Shown one piece after another: positions 1-12,840 of a stretch of DNA of 64,000 bases. The position numbers were made by a program, and so were the translations under genes. The notes under the pieces are model-generated. The model saw only the letters and a program-made list of their open reading frames with translations. It was not told the DNA's origin and did not search any database. Positions within the stretch are counted from its first letter, which is position 1; each line of letters starts with the position of its first letter. Origin of the DNA: Ariolimax columbianus (Eukaryota > Mollusca > Gastropoda > Stylommatophora > Arionidae); NCBI GenBank assembly GCA_036924085.1, contig JAVGWX010000005.1, forward strand, positions 42,105,664 to 42,169,663, read 5' to 3'.

Positions 1-169
1 TGTGCAAGTTCCCATCTCTGACATGAGCTGGATGTAGAAGGGAGGAGGATTTCCTGCCTAGCGGGCTAGTTTCGAGCAGCTCCCTACTCCGCTGCGTTGG
101 AACAAGTTCCGTGGAGGGTGGTTAAGCGATGTGTGAGTTCATGTTAATAAATTTGAACACTAGAGCAAA

Positions 170-263
170 GTAGACATGCAGCCTCTTAGGTGCCATCGAT
201 GCTGCTTTAACAAATCACTTAACTATGTCCAGTGTTACGCCATGCTACACTGTTAGTCGTCTC
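170..263 (-). repeat. Interspersed repeat segment related to 23155-23250
   Basis: This stretch aligns by eye with 23155-23250 at roughly three quarters identity. Read on the minus strand, both carry a GATGGCRCC core followed by GGCTGC and GTCTAC. The same core also begins the TSD-flanked retroposon at 20894-21606, so it probably marks the 5' end of a repeat family. No coding potential is visible. Confidence 0.55.
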
Positions 264-439
264 TTACGACATGATCTCTGCGGTGCATTGGTACTATTCT
301 TGTCCTTTTCATACACAAAGGCCCAGCAGACCATTCGGTTATTAAAGAACGATGCAATAACTGTTACTAGGAAGTACATATCTGAGACAATATTAAAATT
401 GGTTGGACTCTCAGTCCCTTCTTTCGTGACTGAGCAAAC

Positions 440-1480
440 GATCCAGACAAAGGTAAAGAAGTTCTAGAAGAGAGATTACCACAAGGCTCACCTTTAAGTT
501 GGTATCTTTTCCTGATCTATATCAATGACGTAGCTGACCAGATTAAATCTGAAAAAGCTGTGTATGCTGATGACCTGGAAATATGGCTGAGTCATGAAGA
601 CAATGTTAGTGGGGCTCGAAGGCTAAATGGATACCTGAGAAGACTTCATGACTTCTGCCAAACACGGAAACTAAAACTCAACTGAACAAAGGCAGTGTAT
701 ACTGCCTTCACCTAGAGCCACAAGGTTGCCAAACAGAATATAATTTTGAGATTAGAGGAACACCATTTGATCAGAAGAACATCCCACAGGTGTTCGAGTC
801 ATGCTTTACCGACAACTCAACCTCGAGCATCATATCCAGAATGTGAAGAATAATGCAGGGAGACATCTACAGCTTTTAAAGAGACTTGCTAGTTTGCTAG
901 TACATCGTGGAGATCAGACAACGATACTTTCAGAGGCTTATACTTTGGTTATGTGCGCTCAGCAAAAGAATATAATAGTGCGCTATTTACAACTTGTTCA
1001 AAATTTAATCTGGAATTCCTGGACAGGGTGCAAAATAGTGCTCTGCGCTTCATTAGTGGAGCAATGAGGACAACATCAACGGCAGCTTGCGAAATCCACA
1101 CACAGATGGAACATCTTGAGATGTGGAGGGATAAAGTAGTTATGGAAGTCTATGAACGAAATGGCAGAATGAAACGGAATAATCCTAAAAGACTTCTTGA
1201 GGAAACTGGCTAAAAAGCAGAATTAAACAAACGTCTGTACTTCACCTTGTTAGTAAAATCAAAGACAGATACCATCTTCCAGAAAGAAGACAAGAGTTAC
1301 AGAGAGTAGTATAAGACGTATCTCCACAAGCAATCCAACGAATACCAGAAATCCTGGCAAAATTAATAGATGATGCAACCAAAAGTTCAGATCAAAGTAC
1401 TCTAATGTGGGCAGCTCAAAGAACTATTTATGCCTTTTCAGATGAATGGATATATATATATATATATATATACAAACACA

Positions 1481-1514
<34 letters not shown>

Positions 1515-2150
1515 TGATGTGTCTGCATTAAACCAGGTGATGGTGTTTATATAAGATACCCGGAAAGATCATCTGATGAACTGTCTGATGCTTGCGGGAA
1601 GGTTTGCTCTAACTACAAAGCTGAAATCACTTCACTTGAAGCCGCTTTGTACCATCTGAGGGCAGTTTTTGATGTCTTTTCTTAAATCGCCCAAAATATT
1701 CTTTTCACAGATTCATTGTTAGTTATTCTAGCATTAGAAGTTATTGGTCATAGTAGGCCTGACATTGCCTACATTATCACTTCTGATGCTACCAAAATAG
1801 TTTTGAACAGATGGGCTATGGGAAACACGGGGAGAGAGGTCTACAGTCATATGGCAAGCCCCAATCCAAATGACAGTGTAAATCAACTCACAAGGAAATA
1901 TCAGAGCACCGTTTTCTGACTGAGAACCCAACACATCCCACTTAACAAGCATCTGAACAGAATCAAACTACAACATACTCCTGAGTTCCAGCGAGTGCTC
2001 AGCGCTTAACAATGTTTGAAAAATGATTCTTCCTCCGCGGCCAGATATATGGAACACTAGACAACAGCTGATGAACACATACAGATACCATTACATGGCA
2101 TTGGGCCGAAGGGCGAGAGCCCGAATGCTGTTGGATCCTTAATAACAACA
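440..2150 (+). pseudogene. Decayed LINE remnant (reverse transcriptase plus RNase H)
   Basis: Broken reading frames encode the second half of a non-LTR pol. An RT block with LPQGSPLS (about 480) and YADDLEIW (about 565) is followed by a thumb-like region (LRFISGA, about 1040). An RNase H-like stretch with KAEI (about 1620) and a TDS box (about 1710) comes next, then a C-terminal region ending near 2140. Stops and frameshifts occur throughout and no endonuclease is visible, so this is a 5'-truncated dead copy. The RT/RNase H order suggests an I-like LINE distinct from family A. A TA/CA microsatellite at 1450-1515 separates the RT and RNase H parts. Clade assignment is tentative. Confidence 0.7.
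1450..1515. repeat. (TA)n(CA)n(TA)n compound microsatellite
   Basis: A TA run, a CA run and a second TA run form about 66 bp of dinucleotide repeat. It lies between the RT and RNase H parts of a decayed LINE. Confidence 0.95.
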
Positions 2151-2439
2151 ATAGTCCCTGCTTAAAAAATATAAATATGATGGCTACTAGAACCTCACCG
2201 AGATGGTGCTCCTCCGGAATAGTTTTTTTACAAAGCCTCTTTAACAGCAAATTTCAGACGCCAAATCATCGAAATATTTGTTTTCTCGATTGAATGTGTA
2301 GTCTAGTGCACCCGGTACAGTGTTAAAAGGGCAATGATGAAACTGTGACTGACCTAGCGAGCCGAGAGTGAATTTTATTTATTTTTCTTCAACGCTTATT
2401 AATACAAAACAGATCTCGAGAACGACACGTAAACTTACA

Positions 2440-5400
2440 ATGACAGCTAAAGTTATGATTTGAGCATTCAATATATGTGGCATAAACAACAAGGCTGCAG
2501 ATGTGATAGAAGAAATGAGGATTAGGAAAATTACAATAATGGGTGTAGCAGATATTAGGATTAAAGGTAAAGTGTGCACACAAATTCATAAAGATTACAC
2601 ATTTCTAAACTCAGGAGTTGACATACACCTAAATGCAAAACTTGGAGTAGGATTCATAATAAATCTAAAAACAGCAAAGTGTATCCTGGATGTAAATTAC
2701 GTCAATAATCAATCAAACAATACAAACAAACCAAAAGAAGCGGTCACCCACAAAGGGTATGCTAAGATAATTGACGAGAGCTTTGCTTGACTGTCTACAT
2801 ATATTAAATCGTTTTAAAAAAATGGGCAATGTATAAAAGTAATTTAATAAAAGCAACCAAAGAAACATGTTGCTATGTAAAGTCAAAAGATTCAAGACAT
2901 TTAAAGACAGCGTGGTGGAGCGACGAAGTCAAAACAGCTACAAAAGGGAACAAGAATGGACACAAAGCATGTGATATAAGCAAAACGGAGCAAGATTATG
3001 TCTACTATCAGGAAGCAAGAAAGCACGCAAAGTTGGTAATTAACGAAGCTAAATCTAAATCTTGGAAAGAGTATGGTCAACTCCTGATTACAAAATTCAG
3101 ATTTCAAAAACACAACAAAATTTCTACATGAAAATCAAAAGTATGTGATTGTTACAATCCAACAGAAATTATTAACAACGACAATGGAATTACAATAAAT
3201 GACCCTCAACTAGTCCTGAACAGATGGTTGCAATACATTACATAACTTTTCAACTTACCAGCAACTAGGATAAATGACAAATAAGATACCAATGTTAACA
3301 TATACAAGGAGCTAAACCAAACATCACACTTTGAGAAATCAGATATGCTTAACTGGATGCTACATCCAACATTATGAATTAATTAAAGCAGCCAATGAGG
3401 TATGGATATTGTGGCTACATAGATTGTATAACCTAGTATGGACCACACTGAAAATGCCAGAAGATTGGCGAGATAAAAACAGCCATACGACATTTTTCCC
3501 ATTTCTGGGGTAGTCGAGAGGTTTTAAAGACTGAGGCCTACAGACAGCTTCGCCACTGCTGTTGCCACGTCGTGTGTTGGCTATGTTTGCTTATTTCATG
3601 AAAGATTGGTTAAATGCATTTATAATTCCAATATCGAAAAAGAAAGGCGGCAAAAGAGAATGCACAAAATAGAGAGGGATATCGTTCCTCAGCCACACTG
3701 GCAAATTATTTTGAAAAAAGATTACGCCGCCTTATCGAACCTCAGCTCAACTTTACTCAGATGGGATTTAGAAAGAACAAAAACTGTACGGGTGCAATTT
3801 TTACATTCCGACCATTGATGGAGAAAACAATTGAATATGATCAGGAACTGTATGTTACGTTTGTAGATCAAGAAAAAGCTTTTGGCAAGACAGATATGCA
3901 TCATCTATGGAAAATATTGCCACAATGTGGAGTAACTAATCACCTAAATCACCTGTGCAAAAGTCTTTACATTGATAGTCAGTTATCTTGTTCGGAAGAT
4001 AACCGGACTCTCAGTAAAATTTCATATCAAGTCAGGAGTACAACAAGGATGTGTGATATCCCCTTTGTTGTTTATTACATATATAGACCACATTTAGAAA
4101 ACAGCTAGCCCAAATGAAGGTGGAAACATTGGTGAACCCTTCAATTACTTCTTTTTGCTGACAATTAAGCAGTCACATCAACTTCAGAGCTGTAATTGCA
4201 GGAACATATTGATATACTAAAGACAACATGTAAAGAATACAGCATGAAAATCAATGTACAAAAAAACGGAGGTCATTAAAATATCTAGGATAGCCAGAAA
4301 CATCAATATCGACATTGAAAAAAAACACAAAAAATCAAAGAGATGAAAGATTTTAGATACTTAGGCAGCATGTTATCAGCAAACAGAAGAATTACTGCGG
4401 AAATCCAACAAAGATGCAATAAGGCAATTCAGATGATTGAACAAGGAATGAAAGCCACATAGTCCTGCTTACAGATGCACTGGCCGTAGTCACAGCACTA
4501 AAAAGCCAGAAAAATACTGAACTTAACGATTTAAGAGCAGTACTCTGTAAATTATGCCAGCAGGCCGCACCAAAAAGAGTAGTGGTGCAATGGGTTCCAT
4601 CTCACTGCAACATCCAAGGCAACGAGGAGGCAGACAGACTGGCAAAAGAAGGTGCAAAACTACCACAACCTGATACTAGTATGACATACGAAGAGTCAAA
4701 ACGGCTTATTAGAGCTAGATACATGACCAAATGGGAAACCGAACTACACCAAAAACGATGCCTATTACCAGTTGAACAGAAAAGAGCAGGTCGTGGTCTT
4801 CAGACTTCGCACTGGCCACAATAGACTAAGGTACCACCTATTCAACAAATTGAAGATAGGTGGCACCGACGAATGCCCGTGTGGTACCGGGAAAATGGCC
4901 GCTGAGCATTTGCTGCAGAACTGCCCGACATAAGAGGATCAGAGAGAGCAGATGTGGCCATCACCAGTGTCAACACTAGACAAGCTCTATGGCAGTGTCG
5001 ACAGCCTCAGGATGACGGCTGCTTATTTCGAAAAAATAATGGTTACTGTCTGACTGCGTACGACGAAGAAGAAGAAGAAGAAGACGATTGAACTCCAATA
5101 CTTAATTGCAAGCATGCGATAATAACTACCAAAAGAGCGTTTTTGTCCCGATACTATACTTAATACTATCAATGTCAAAACTGGACACTAACATCAAATG
5201 CCAAACGTTACATCGTAACAACAGAAATGAAATGCCTGCAAAAAATATTGAGTAGACTTGAACGATGACATCAGAAGACTATTTGGAACAACACCAGTAG
5301 GAGACTATGTTAAAAGACATGTTAATGGTTTGGCAACGTAAAACCACACAGCACCTCCTCCCCCTCCCCCAACAAGCAATGCTATTTAGATGCAGCGGAT

Positions 5401-5520
5401 TCAAAGGCAAAGGCAGACCACGAAAAAGGTGACTTACAATACATAAATATTTAGGGCAGTAAATGCTGTGCACGAGGCACATAGACGGACTCGTTCTAGA
5501 GATTTCTTCATAACCTGACT
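2440..5520 (+). pseudogene. LINE H remnant: endonuclease and reverse transcriptase, RTE/jockey-like
   Basis: Several frames encode one decayed LINE. First is an APE-type endonuclease start (about 2467-2690, with FNICGINNKA and GVGFIIN). A linker with WWSDEVK (about 2912) is typical of the region between EN and RT. RT blocks follow with MGFRKNKN (about 3760) and VDQEKAF (about 3865). The catalytic box now reads FADN followed by a stop near 4155. The C-terminal part (YLGSML about 4360; RRLFGTTPV about 5275; GKGRPRKR about 5410) continues beyond a family A-like insertion at 4443-5085. Much of the endonuclease is missing. A related fragment lies at 42470-43075. The copy is dead. Confidence 0.7.
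4443..5085 (+). mobile_element. 5'-truncated family A-like LINE insertion (RNase H and C-terminus)
   Basis: Only the last 0.64 kb of a family A relative is present. It has the RNase H part with WVPSHCNIQGNEEADRLAKE, the C-terminal cysteine/histidine region and a GAA-repeat tail. It sits inside LINE H and is flanked by GATTGAAC on both sides (4435-4442 and 5086-5093); with one mismatch the duplication extends to 11 bp. It diverges more from the intact copy than the other insertions do, and a frameshift near 4745 breaks the ORF. It resembles the old copy at 53826-62292 and so may belong to an older subfamily. Confidence 0.85.
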
Positions 5521-5529
5521 CTGAAAGGC

Positions 5530-6150
5530 ATAAGCGAAAAGAAACATGGTTACGGCAGATGTATATTTTTTGTAGCTATACACAATCAGTAAATGAGAAA
5601 ATCGATGTAAACATAAACACGGTAAAGAAGAAAATAAGCTCAATAAAATGCTACACTTTGATTCACAATCCAAAGATGACATTAAATAGAAAAACCAACA
5701 TATTTGTATATAGCAATATATTTATTATACGTTTTTTTTTTAAACAGAGCAATTCTGACGCATACATTTTTGTATTATTTTAGAATCGTTGAGTATTTTC
5801 ATGTGCAAACAATATATATATATATATATAAGTTACGAATCTGTATTTGCTTACCATCTTACTTATCTCTTCATTCATATTCGCCAAAATGTTGAAATAT
5901 TTCATTACTCCTTGATGAAATGCTTTTGCCTTGTCCGGCCCTGCATCCTTGTAATAATTTTGCTAAAATTTTAAAAAAATCAGTACATCAAAACAGGCAA
6001 AGTAAAAAACGAGTTAAAAACCGTTAACTATAATCGTGAATTTTATTGTTGCTGTCTTGTAATTACCCATATACCCAAAATGAACTTCCTGGAAAATAAA
6101 TTAACGAATTAAAATAAAGTTCTTTCTAAGGTTCTTGCAATTAGAATTAT
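5530..6150. other. AT-rich interval without recognised gene
   Basis: This interval is AT-rich, with a short TA microsatellite near 5812-5830 and homopolymer runs. The open frames here are short and hydrophobic, as expected from AT-rich noise. I see nothing functional. Confidence 0.5.
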
Positions 6151-6152
6151 CA

Positions 6153-7591
6153 TTAAAAACAGAAAGCCTCAACTTAGACAAAGAAGGGAACAAACTATGG
6201 AAGCTAGTCAGAGCCATGAATGTCGAAACTCCGTATAACAAACAAATTGCCATCAAGCAGGGCGAAAACTTGCTCACTGGAAAAAAAGCCGCAAACGCTT
6301 TTGTCGAACACTATGCCAGAGCAAACCACATAGATGTCCCTGCAGATAGGCATACAGACATAAATGAAGATCAGAAAGGGGCACGAAAAGATGAATACGG
6401 CTCCTGAAGAGCATATGGTGGCCAAATTAACAATGAACGAAATGGAAGAGGCCAAGAGAACATTAAAGAAAAGGAAATCTCATGGAAAAGACGGGATAAC
6501 AAACGAAATGCTGATGGGGCTGGGCCAAACAGCAAAGAGGAAACTGCTATCAGTCCTGAACCAAAGCTGGAAAAGGGGTGTTGTACCTCAGGCATGGAAA
6601 GATGCAGTATTTGTATCAGTACCAAAGAAAGAAAATGACAAAACAGATCCAAATGGATACAGGCCTATCAGCCTACTGAGCTGTGTCGGCAAACTGATGG
6701 AACGTATGATAAACACCAGACTGATGTGGCATCTGGCAGAAAAACGCATACTAATTCCACAGCAAGCAGGCTTTAGACAGCACAGATCCACTGAGGATCA
6801 GGTCATCCTCATAGCCCAGGAAATATAATATGCCTACACAGCAAGAGATACGACTGTCCACACGGCTGAACAAAGAGAGTGGTCTTCATCACTTGTGATG
6901 GACAAAAAAAACTACCAGGAACAGAAACACACAGTAGCGGTTTGGGTGGACCTGGAAAAGGCATTTGACAAAGTCTGGAAAGATGGACTTAGAGTCAAGC
7001 TAAGAAGAAGTGAAGTTTGTGGGAAAATGTACAAGTGGATCAACCACTACCTCAAAAACAGAACGGCCAGAGTTCAAGTTCAAGGGCAGATGAGCAAAAA
7101 GGTGACATTTGAGCAGGGATTACCCCAAGAGGGAGTACTGTCACCCACACGCTTCCTGGTGTATATAAATGACATTACAGTCCATAGCTCAATGTTTGCA
7201 GACGATCTGGCTATGAGGACCTCTGAAAAGAATATCACCATAGCAAGTAATCGGATGCAGCAGGCCCTAACATCGCTACAAGAGTGGGCGAACTCATGGC
7301 TGGTCAAAATAAAAGAGGAAAAAACTACATGTACAATATTCTCGCTATCAATTAAACCCCAAAACACCAAATTAAGTCTAAATGGCAAATACCTTCAGCC
7401 AAACGACAACCCAAACTACCTGGGAGTCACATTTGATCGGCGCATGACATGGAAAAGTCAGATCGAGAGAAACCGAATGAGAGCCAGAGAAAGAATGGCA
7501 ATCATGAGGATACTTGCTGGCACAAGCTGGGGAGCAGACGAAAGTATACTAAAGAAACTGTACACTGGAAGAGTGAGACCAGTTCTCGAGT
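6153..7591 (+). pseudogene. Family A-like LINE fragment (linker to RT thumb), truncated at both ends
   Basis: The fragment aligns with residues of about 419 to 874 of the intact family A protein. It covers the linker, the RT fingers (NGYRPISLLSCVGKLMER), VDLEKAFDKVW, the PQEGVLSP box and the catalytic FADD. It is split into three frames, with a 74-bp foreign insertion at 6838-6911. It stops abruptly at the VRPVLE region and joins an unrelated repeat (7593-7655). It therefore lacks the RNase H and tail, which is unusual for a LINE insertion and points to a later deletion or rearrangement. Confidence 0.85.
6838..6911 (+). repeat. 74-bp insertion matching the retroposon at 20894-21606
   Basis: This block interrupts the RT coding sequence of the surrounding LINE fragment. 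It is the reverse complement of about 20900-20966, i.e. the 3' end of the retroposon read on the minus strand there. CTAC occurs on both sides (6834-6837 and 6912-6915), giving a possible short duplication. It ends in an A-rich stretch. Confidence 0.7.
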
Positions 7592-7592
7592 A

Positions 7593-7655
7593 AAAAAACG
7601 TTGTTTGTTTTGCTGTTTAATTACGGGATCATTTGTGTTGTAATATTTCTAAAGC
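7593..7655. repeat. Inverted copy of a repeat at 23352-23412
   Basis: About 60 bp here match the reverse complement of 23352-23412 nearly perfectly, including the shared block AATTACGGGATCATTTGTG. The family is unknown to me. Confidence 0.7.
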
Positions 7656-7969
7656 AATGTTACAGCCAAAATAGGAACTGAAATATTAAATAAGAGCATT
7701 GAGGGACAAAGCATAGAACAAATGCAGATGATTCTTCTGCTTCTTCTTGTGTCGTCTCAATTTCTTCCGGGTTGTAGTCCAGTGTCGTGGTATGTATTTA
7801 TCTTTCGCCCCTCTCGTGGCTCGAGTAACATGTTTCCTCATTTTACGGCAGGTCTTTTTTACGCTGTCTATCCACTTTTTCCTCGACCTACCTCTCACCC
7901 TTCTTCCTAATATTCCCCGAAGACAATTGAATGAACAATGTGGTCTGTTTGCATTCTCAAAATGAGGTC

Positions 7970-9139
7970 TTCTGCGTACGCAGTCAGACAGTAACCATTA
8001 TTTTTTCGAAAAAAGCGGCGGTCATCCTGAGGCTGTCGCCACTGCCATAGAGCTTGTCTTGCAGTTCCACTGGTAATGGCCACATCTGCTCTCTCTGATC
8101 CTCGTATGTCGGGAAGTTCTGCAGCAGATGTTCAGCGGTCATTTTACCAGTACCGCACGGGCATTCGTCGGTACACCCTATCTTCAATTTGTTGAATAGG
8201 TGGTACCTCAGTCTAATGTGGCCAGTGCAAAGTCTGAAGACAACGACCTGCTCTCTTCGGTTCAACTGGTAATAGGCATCGTTTTTGGTGTAACCAGTAT
8301 GTTCGGTTTCCCATTTGGTCATGTATCTGGCTTTGATAAGCCGTTTTGACTCTTCGTACGTCATACTGGTATCTGTTTGTGGTAATCTTGCACCTTATTT
8401 TGCCAGTCTGTCTGCCTCCTCGTTGCCTTGGATGTTGCAGTGTGACGGAACCCACTGTACCACTACCCTTTTTGGTGCGGACTGCTGGCACAGTTTGCAG
8501 AGTGCTGCTCTTAAGTCATTAAGCTCAGTGTTTTTCTGGCTTTTTAGCACTGTGACTCCGGCGAGAGCATCTGTCAGCAGGACTATATGGCTCTCATTTT
8601 CACTGTGTGTCACCATTTCTTCCACTGCCGCCCTCAGTGCCTCTGCCTCCGCTCTGAAATTGATTGTGTACTTACCAGTAGCGAATGACAGTGTTATTGT
8701 TCTGCCATTTGGTAGGTTCAGGAATGCTCCTGCCCCTCCGTTCTGTGTTGTGTTTGTTACAGAACCGTCGGTGTATGCATGGGTCCAGTCCATGTTGGGT
8801 AGCTTTTCGTTATGAAGCTTAGGGTAGTATCTCTCCTTTCTTTTTGAGTCTGGCAGTTTTTGTTTGCAATACCTGGTATATTTTCTACCACCTCTGGAAA
8901 TATATCCTGCCTCCAGGTAGGTTTTCGTACAGTAGTGATGGGTTTTGGTGTTGTTAGTGCGTTTATGGGATCTTCGTGCATCTTTGCTTTGGCTATTTCT
9001 GCAAAGTTTCTCCGCTTTAGTTTCCCATTTCCCAAATTGTTTAGTCTCTGGTGCATTGGATGGTCGGTCAGTCTTCGGAGTTTCTCTGACTGCAGCTGGG
9101 CTCTGCAATCTCTTCTATCGGTCATGGATTGCAGTTTTG
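7970..9139 (-). mobile_element. 5'-truncated family A LINE copy, minus strand
   Basis: This 1.17-kb copy covers the end of the RT-RNase H connection, the RNase H and the C-terminus of family A, reading right to left. A perfect 12-bp duplication CAAAATGAGGTC flanks it (7958-7969 and 9140-9151). The tail is unusually short, with barely one and a half GAA units. Small indels break the ORF into two parts of 237 and 126 residues. One lies in the region of the YPSMDW junction and another in the EEADRLAKEG region. It lies inside LINE remnant C. Confidence 0.9.
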
Positions 9140-9430
9140 CAAAATGAGGTCAAAACCAATTCATTCTCTGTTGCTCGATGTATTGTAGGGAGTTGTTCCA
9201 ACCTTCTCCCAAATACTCATATTTGTGATTCTGTATTTTCTGATGTTTGTGACCTTCCGTAGAAGGTGGTTAACTTTCGTTCCTGTGCCTTATTCAATGA
9301 CTATGTCCGGCACTGGTAGCACATGGTTGGGATGAATATACTATTTATCATCTGCTTTTTTGGTTGGAGGGAAATCGTGCGGTGTTCTTAGTAGTGGAGA
9401 CAACTGGTATGATATTCATATCGTACTTTT

Positions 9431-11037
9431 TTTTTTGGGTCAAAATAAACGAGGAGAAAACAACATGCACAATATTCTCGCTTTCATTAAAACCCCAAAG
9501 TACCAAATTAAGTCTAAATGGCAAAATCCTGCAGCCAAACGACAACCCAACCTATCTGGGAGTCACATTTGATCGGCGCATGACATGGAAAAGTCAAATT
9601 GAGAGAAACCGAATGAAAGCCAGAGAAAGAATGGCAATCATGAGGAAACTTGCTGGCACAAGCTGGGGAGCAGACGAAGGCATACTAAAGAAACTGTACA
9701 CTGGAAGAGTGAGACCAGTTCTCGAGTATGGCATTGCGGCATGGACAACAGCAGCGAAGGCGAACTTCGATAAAGTTAACAAACTTCAAAACCAAGCCAT
9801 GAGAATTATAACAGGTGGCATGAAGTCAACGCCAATTGTAGAACTTGAAAAGATTACAAAACTGCAATCCATGACCGATAGAAGAGACTGCAGAGCCCAG
9901 CTGCAGTCAGAGAAACTCCGAAGACTGACGGACCATCCAATGTACCAGAGACTAAACAATTTGGGAAATGGGAAACTAAAGCGGAGAAACTTTGCAGAAA
10001 TAGCCAAAGCAAAGATGCACGAAGATCCCATAAACGCACTAACAACACCAAAACCCATCACTACTGTACGAAAACCTACCTGGAGGCAGGATATATTTCC
10101 AGAGGTGGTAGAAAATATACCAGGTATTGCAAACAAAAACTGCCAGACTGAAAAAGAAAGGAGAGACACTACCCTAAGCTTCATAACGAAAAGCTACCCA
10201 AGCATGGACTGGACCCATGCATACACCGACGGTTCTGTAACAAACACTACACAGAACGGAGGGGCAGGAGCATTCCTGAACCTACCAAATGGCAGAAAAA
10301 TAACACTGTCATTCGCTACTGGTAAGTACACAAGCAATTTCAGAGCGGAGGCAGAGGCACTGAGGGCGGCAGTGGAAGAAATGGTGACACACAGTGAAAA
10401 TGAGAGCCATATAGTCCTGCTGACAGATGCTCTCGCTGTAGTCACAGCGATAAAAAGCCAGAAAAACACTGAGCTTAATGACTTAAGAGCAGCACTCTGC
10501 AAACTGTGCCAGCAGTCCGCACCAAAAAGGGTAGTGGTACAGTGGGTTCCGTCACACTGCAACATCCAAGGCAACGAGGAGGCAGACAGACTGGCAAAAG
10601 AAGGTGCAAGATTACCACAAACAGATACCAGTACGACGTACGAAGAGTCAAAACGGCTTATCAAAGCCAGATACATGACCAAATGGGAAACCGAACATAC
10701 TGGTTACACCAAAAATGATGCCTATTACCAGTTGAACCGAAGAGAGCAGGTCGTTGTCTTCAGACTTCGCACTGGCCACAACAGACTGAGGTACCACCTA
10801 TTCAACAAATTGAAGATAGGGTGTACCGACGAATGCCCGTGCGGTACTGGTAAAATGACCACTGAACATCTGCTGCAGAACTGCGCGACATACGAGGATC
10901 AGAGAGAGCAGATGTGGCCATTACCAGTGGAACTGCAAGACAAGCTCTATGGCAGTGGCGAGAGCCTCAGGATGACCGCCGCTTTTTTCGAAAAAATAAT
11001 GGTTACTGTCTGACTGTGTACGCAGAAGAAGAAGAAG
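9431..11037 (+). mobile_element. 5'-truncated family A LINE copy with open RT thumb-RNase H frame
   Basis: This copy starts in the RT palm just downstream of the FADD motif and runs without a stop through the thumb and RNase H (DGSVTN, GNEEADRLAK) to the C-terminal CPCGTGK region. It ends in a GAA tail after the ORF stop at 11013. The frame also opens upstream into host sequence, giving a 549-residue ORF that begins at 9364; the first 25 or so residues are not element-derived. A 13-bp duplication ATATCGTACTTTT (9418-9430 and 11038-11050) marks the insertion. Sequence is very close to the intact copy, so it is recent. It lacks the endonuclease and most RT motifs, so it cannot be autonomous. 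Confidence 0.93.
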
Positions 11038-12239
11038 ATATCGTACTTTTGACAGTTCATGCAGAGTGAGTCAATATGACTTTGTAGGTTTAGTTTATTG
11101 GATAAAACATTGGACGTCTGCAAAGAACAATTCGTTGGTACTTTCCTGTTCTGTATTTGCCTCTTGGGTGATATTGATCATATAAGTGAAAAAAAGGAAT
11201 GGTGAGAGAACACAACCCTGTCTGGCACCTGATGAAATGGGGAACCACTGCGACATGGTTGTTCTTACTGCACTCCCGCTGTCCTGACATAGTGCTTTGA
11301 TGTTACTAAGGATAGGACCTTGCAATCCATAATCTACAAGGATCTTCCATACTTTACTTCTGTTGACTCTATCGAACGCCTTTTGTTGATCTATGAATAT
11401 AAGGCTGCTGTTTCCATTCTTATTTGTCTAATGTAAATATTGCGTCTGTGTGGCTGTTACCTTTTCTGAACCCGAACTGATTATTTCCTAGTTGTAGTGA
11501 CAGTATATGTCTTGCTCTTCTGTCTAGTATTTTTGCATACATCTTGTCTATGTCTATGTTTCTTAGAAGATAGATTCCCCTATACGTTTCGCACTTTCAC
11601 TTGTCGCATTTATTTTTCCAGATGAGAACAATGATTGCTGGTTGCCAGTCTGCCGGTACCTGTCTCGATGTCAAGGCCACATTAAATATTCTGCTTAGCC
11701 AGTCCACTGTAGTTGTGTAGTCTAGTATTATTTCTGTCGTGATACCATCTATGCCTGCTGCCTTATTTTTCTTGCTGTCTCGCAGGGCCGCTTTCACTTA
11801 TGATTTCAACATTTCTAAGCTGTTGATTCTCATCTGGTACTGTGCTGGTTCATACTGTCCTGGTTTTAGCAGCTCGCTAAAGTATTCTCATATGTTACGG
11901 ATTGCATTTTTCCTCTCTCACTCTCTTTGTCTTGATACTTTGGTAACAATTTCTAGGTGATGACCTACATAAGTTTGCTACTTGCTCTCTATATTTTGTT
12001 CATGAATCTTTTTGTTGTTGTTGCTGTGTCTTGTGTCTGTAAGTGTTGTAATTTTTCTTGGTTTTTTATTTCTGCCATTTGTGAGACCCTTTTTATTTTG
12101 TTGTATGAAACTTTTGACTTCTCTGTTCCGCCATCTCGTGTGTTTTGTATGTGGGCAAGGCTTTTTGAAACCCTAGTTCCTCATTGACTGTTTAGAATTG
12201 TAGCTTATACATCGTCTGTAGCTATTTCTAGTTTTGCGC

Positions 12240-12420
12240 CTTTACGTTTCACCGGTTCGCAAAACCAGTTGCGAAGGCCCGGTTTATTTATCAACATGCC
12301 CGAAAATATGTTGTTATTAGTTTCCTAGCTCGACATTTTCTAATTTGAGGCACTTTATACAAACTGTATATCACTATTGGAAACACATTCTGAAATTTTA
12401 AACTCCTTAAATTTCACAGA
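12240..12420. other. Short interval with nothing recognised
   Basis: No coding signal, repeat or RNA gene was recognised between LINE remnant C and the next LINE fragment. Confidence 0.4.
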
Positions 12421-12800
12421 AATACTCAATTATCCAGAGAAGTTTGCGCAAGGCGTGACGCTATTTTGGCCACTGGCAGTATCTTATATTTGGGACAAAT
12501 TATTACATCAGTGAGGCTGAAATTAGAACTAGGATCGCAGTAGCAAAAAAGCATTAAGTGAGAAACAAAAAACTTCCTTCGACAAATAACATCAATATTG
12601 AGCTTCGGAAAAAGAATAATCGCTAAACATATCAGGCATGTTGCATCGTACGACTCTGAAACATAGACCATAATGAACAATGATGGAAAAAACTATAGAA
12701 GCCTTTGAGATGCAATGGCAGGATGCAAAGAGTGAACTGGTAAAATAAAAAGTCAAACGAACAAGTTCTAAAAGATATAGGGTAAGATAACTAATGGCGA
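12420..12800 (+). pseudogene. LINE C-terminal fragment (YLGQ... SETWT type)
   Basis: Interrupted frames read YLGQIIT (about 12490), then KRIIAKHIRHVASYDSETWT (about 12610-12670). This is the usual order in the thumb/C-terminal part of RTE-like LINE proteins. Stops and frameshifts make it a dead fragment of about 0.4 kb. It abuts the candidate exon on the opposite strand. Confidence 0.6.
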
Positions 12801-12840
12801 GTGGATTGTCTTGACTTGACCATAACATTTCCATTCTTAC

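Larger units (their letters stand above)
7690..12240 (-). pseudogene. LINE remnant C on the minus strand, split by two family A insertions
   Basis: Read on the minus strand, scattered frames encode one LINE. RT blocks lie at about 11760-11600 (KAAGIDGITTEIIL, PADWQPA) and 11325-11100 (GARQGCVLSPFLF, then FFADVQ in place of FADD). A C-terminal region follows at about 11095-9180. A terminal block (RGRSRKKWIDSVKK, about 7895-7850) precedes an AAG-rich 3' end near 7725-7760. Removing the insertions at 7970-9139 and 9431-11037 restores continuity. It is heavily mutated and resembles RTE/jockey-type elements, but the clade is uncertain. Confidence 0.6.

Noticed and set aside
1734..1952. Overlapping ORFs on both strands around 1.7-1.95 kb as separate genes
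   Set aside because: The plus frame is part of the LINE RNase H/C-terminal remnant and the minus frame is its shadow.
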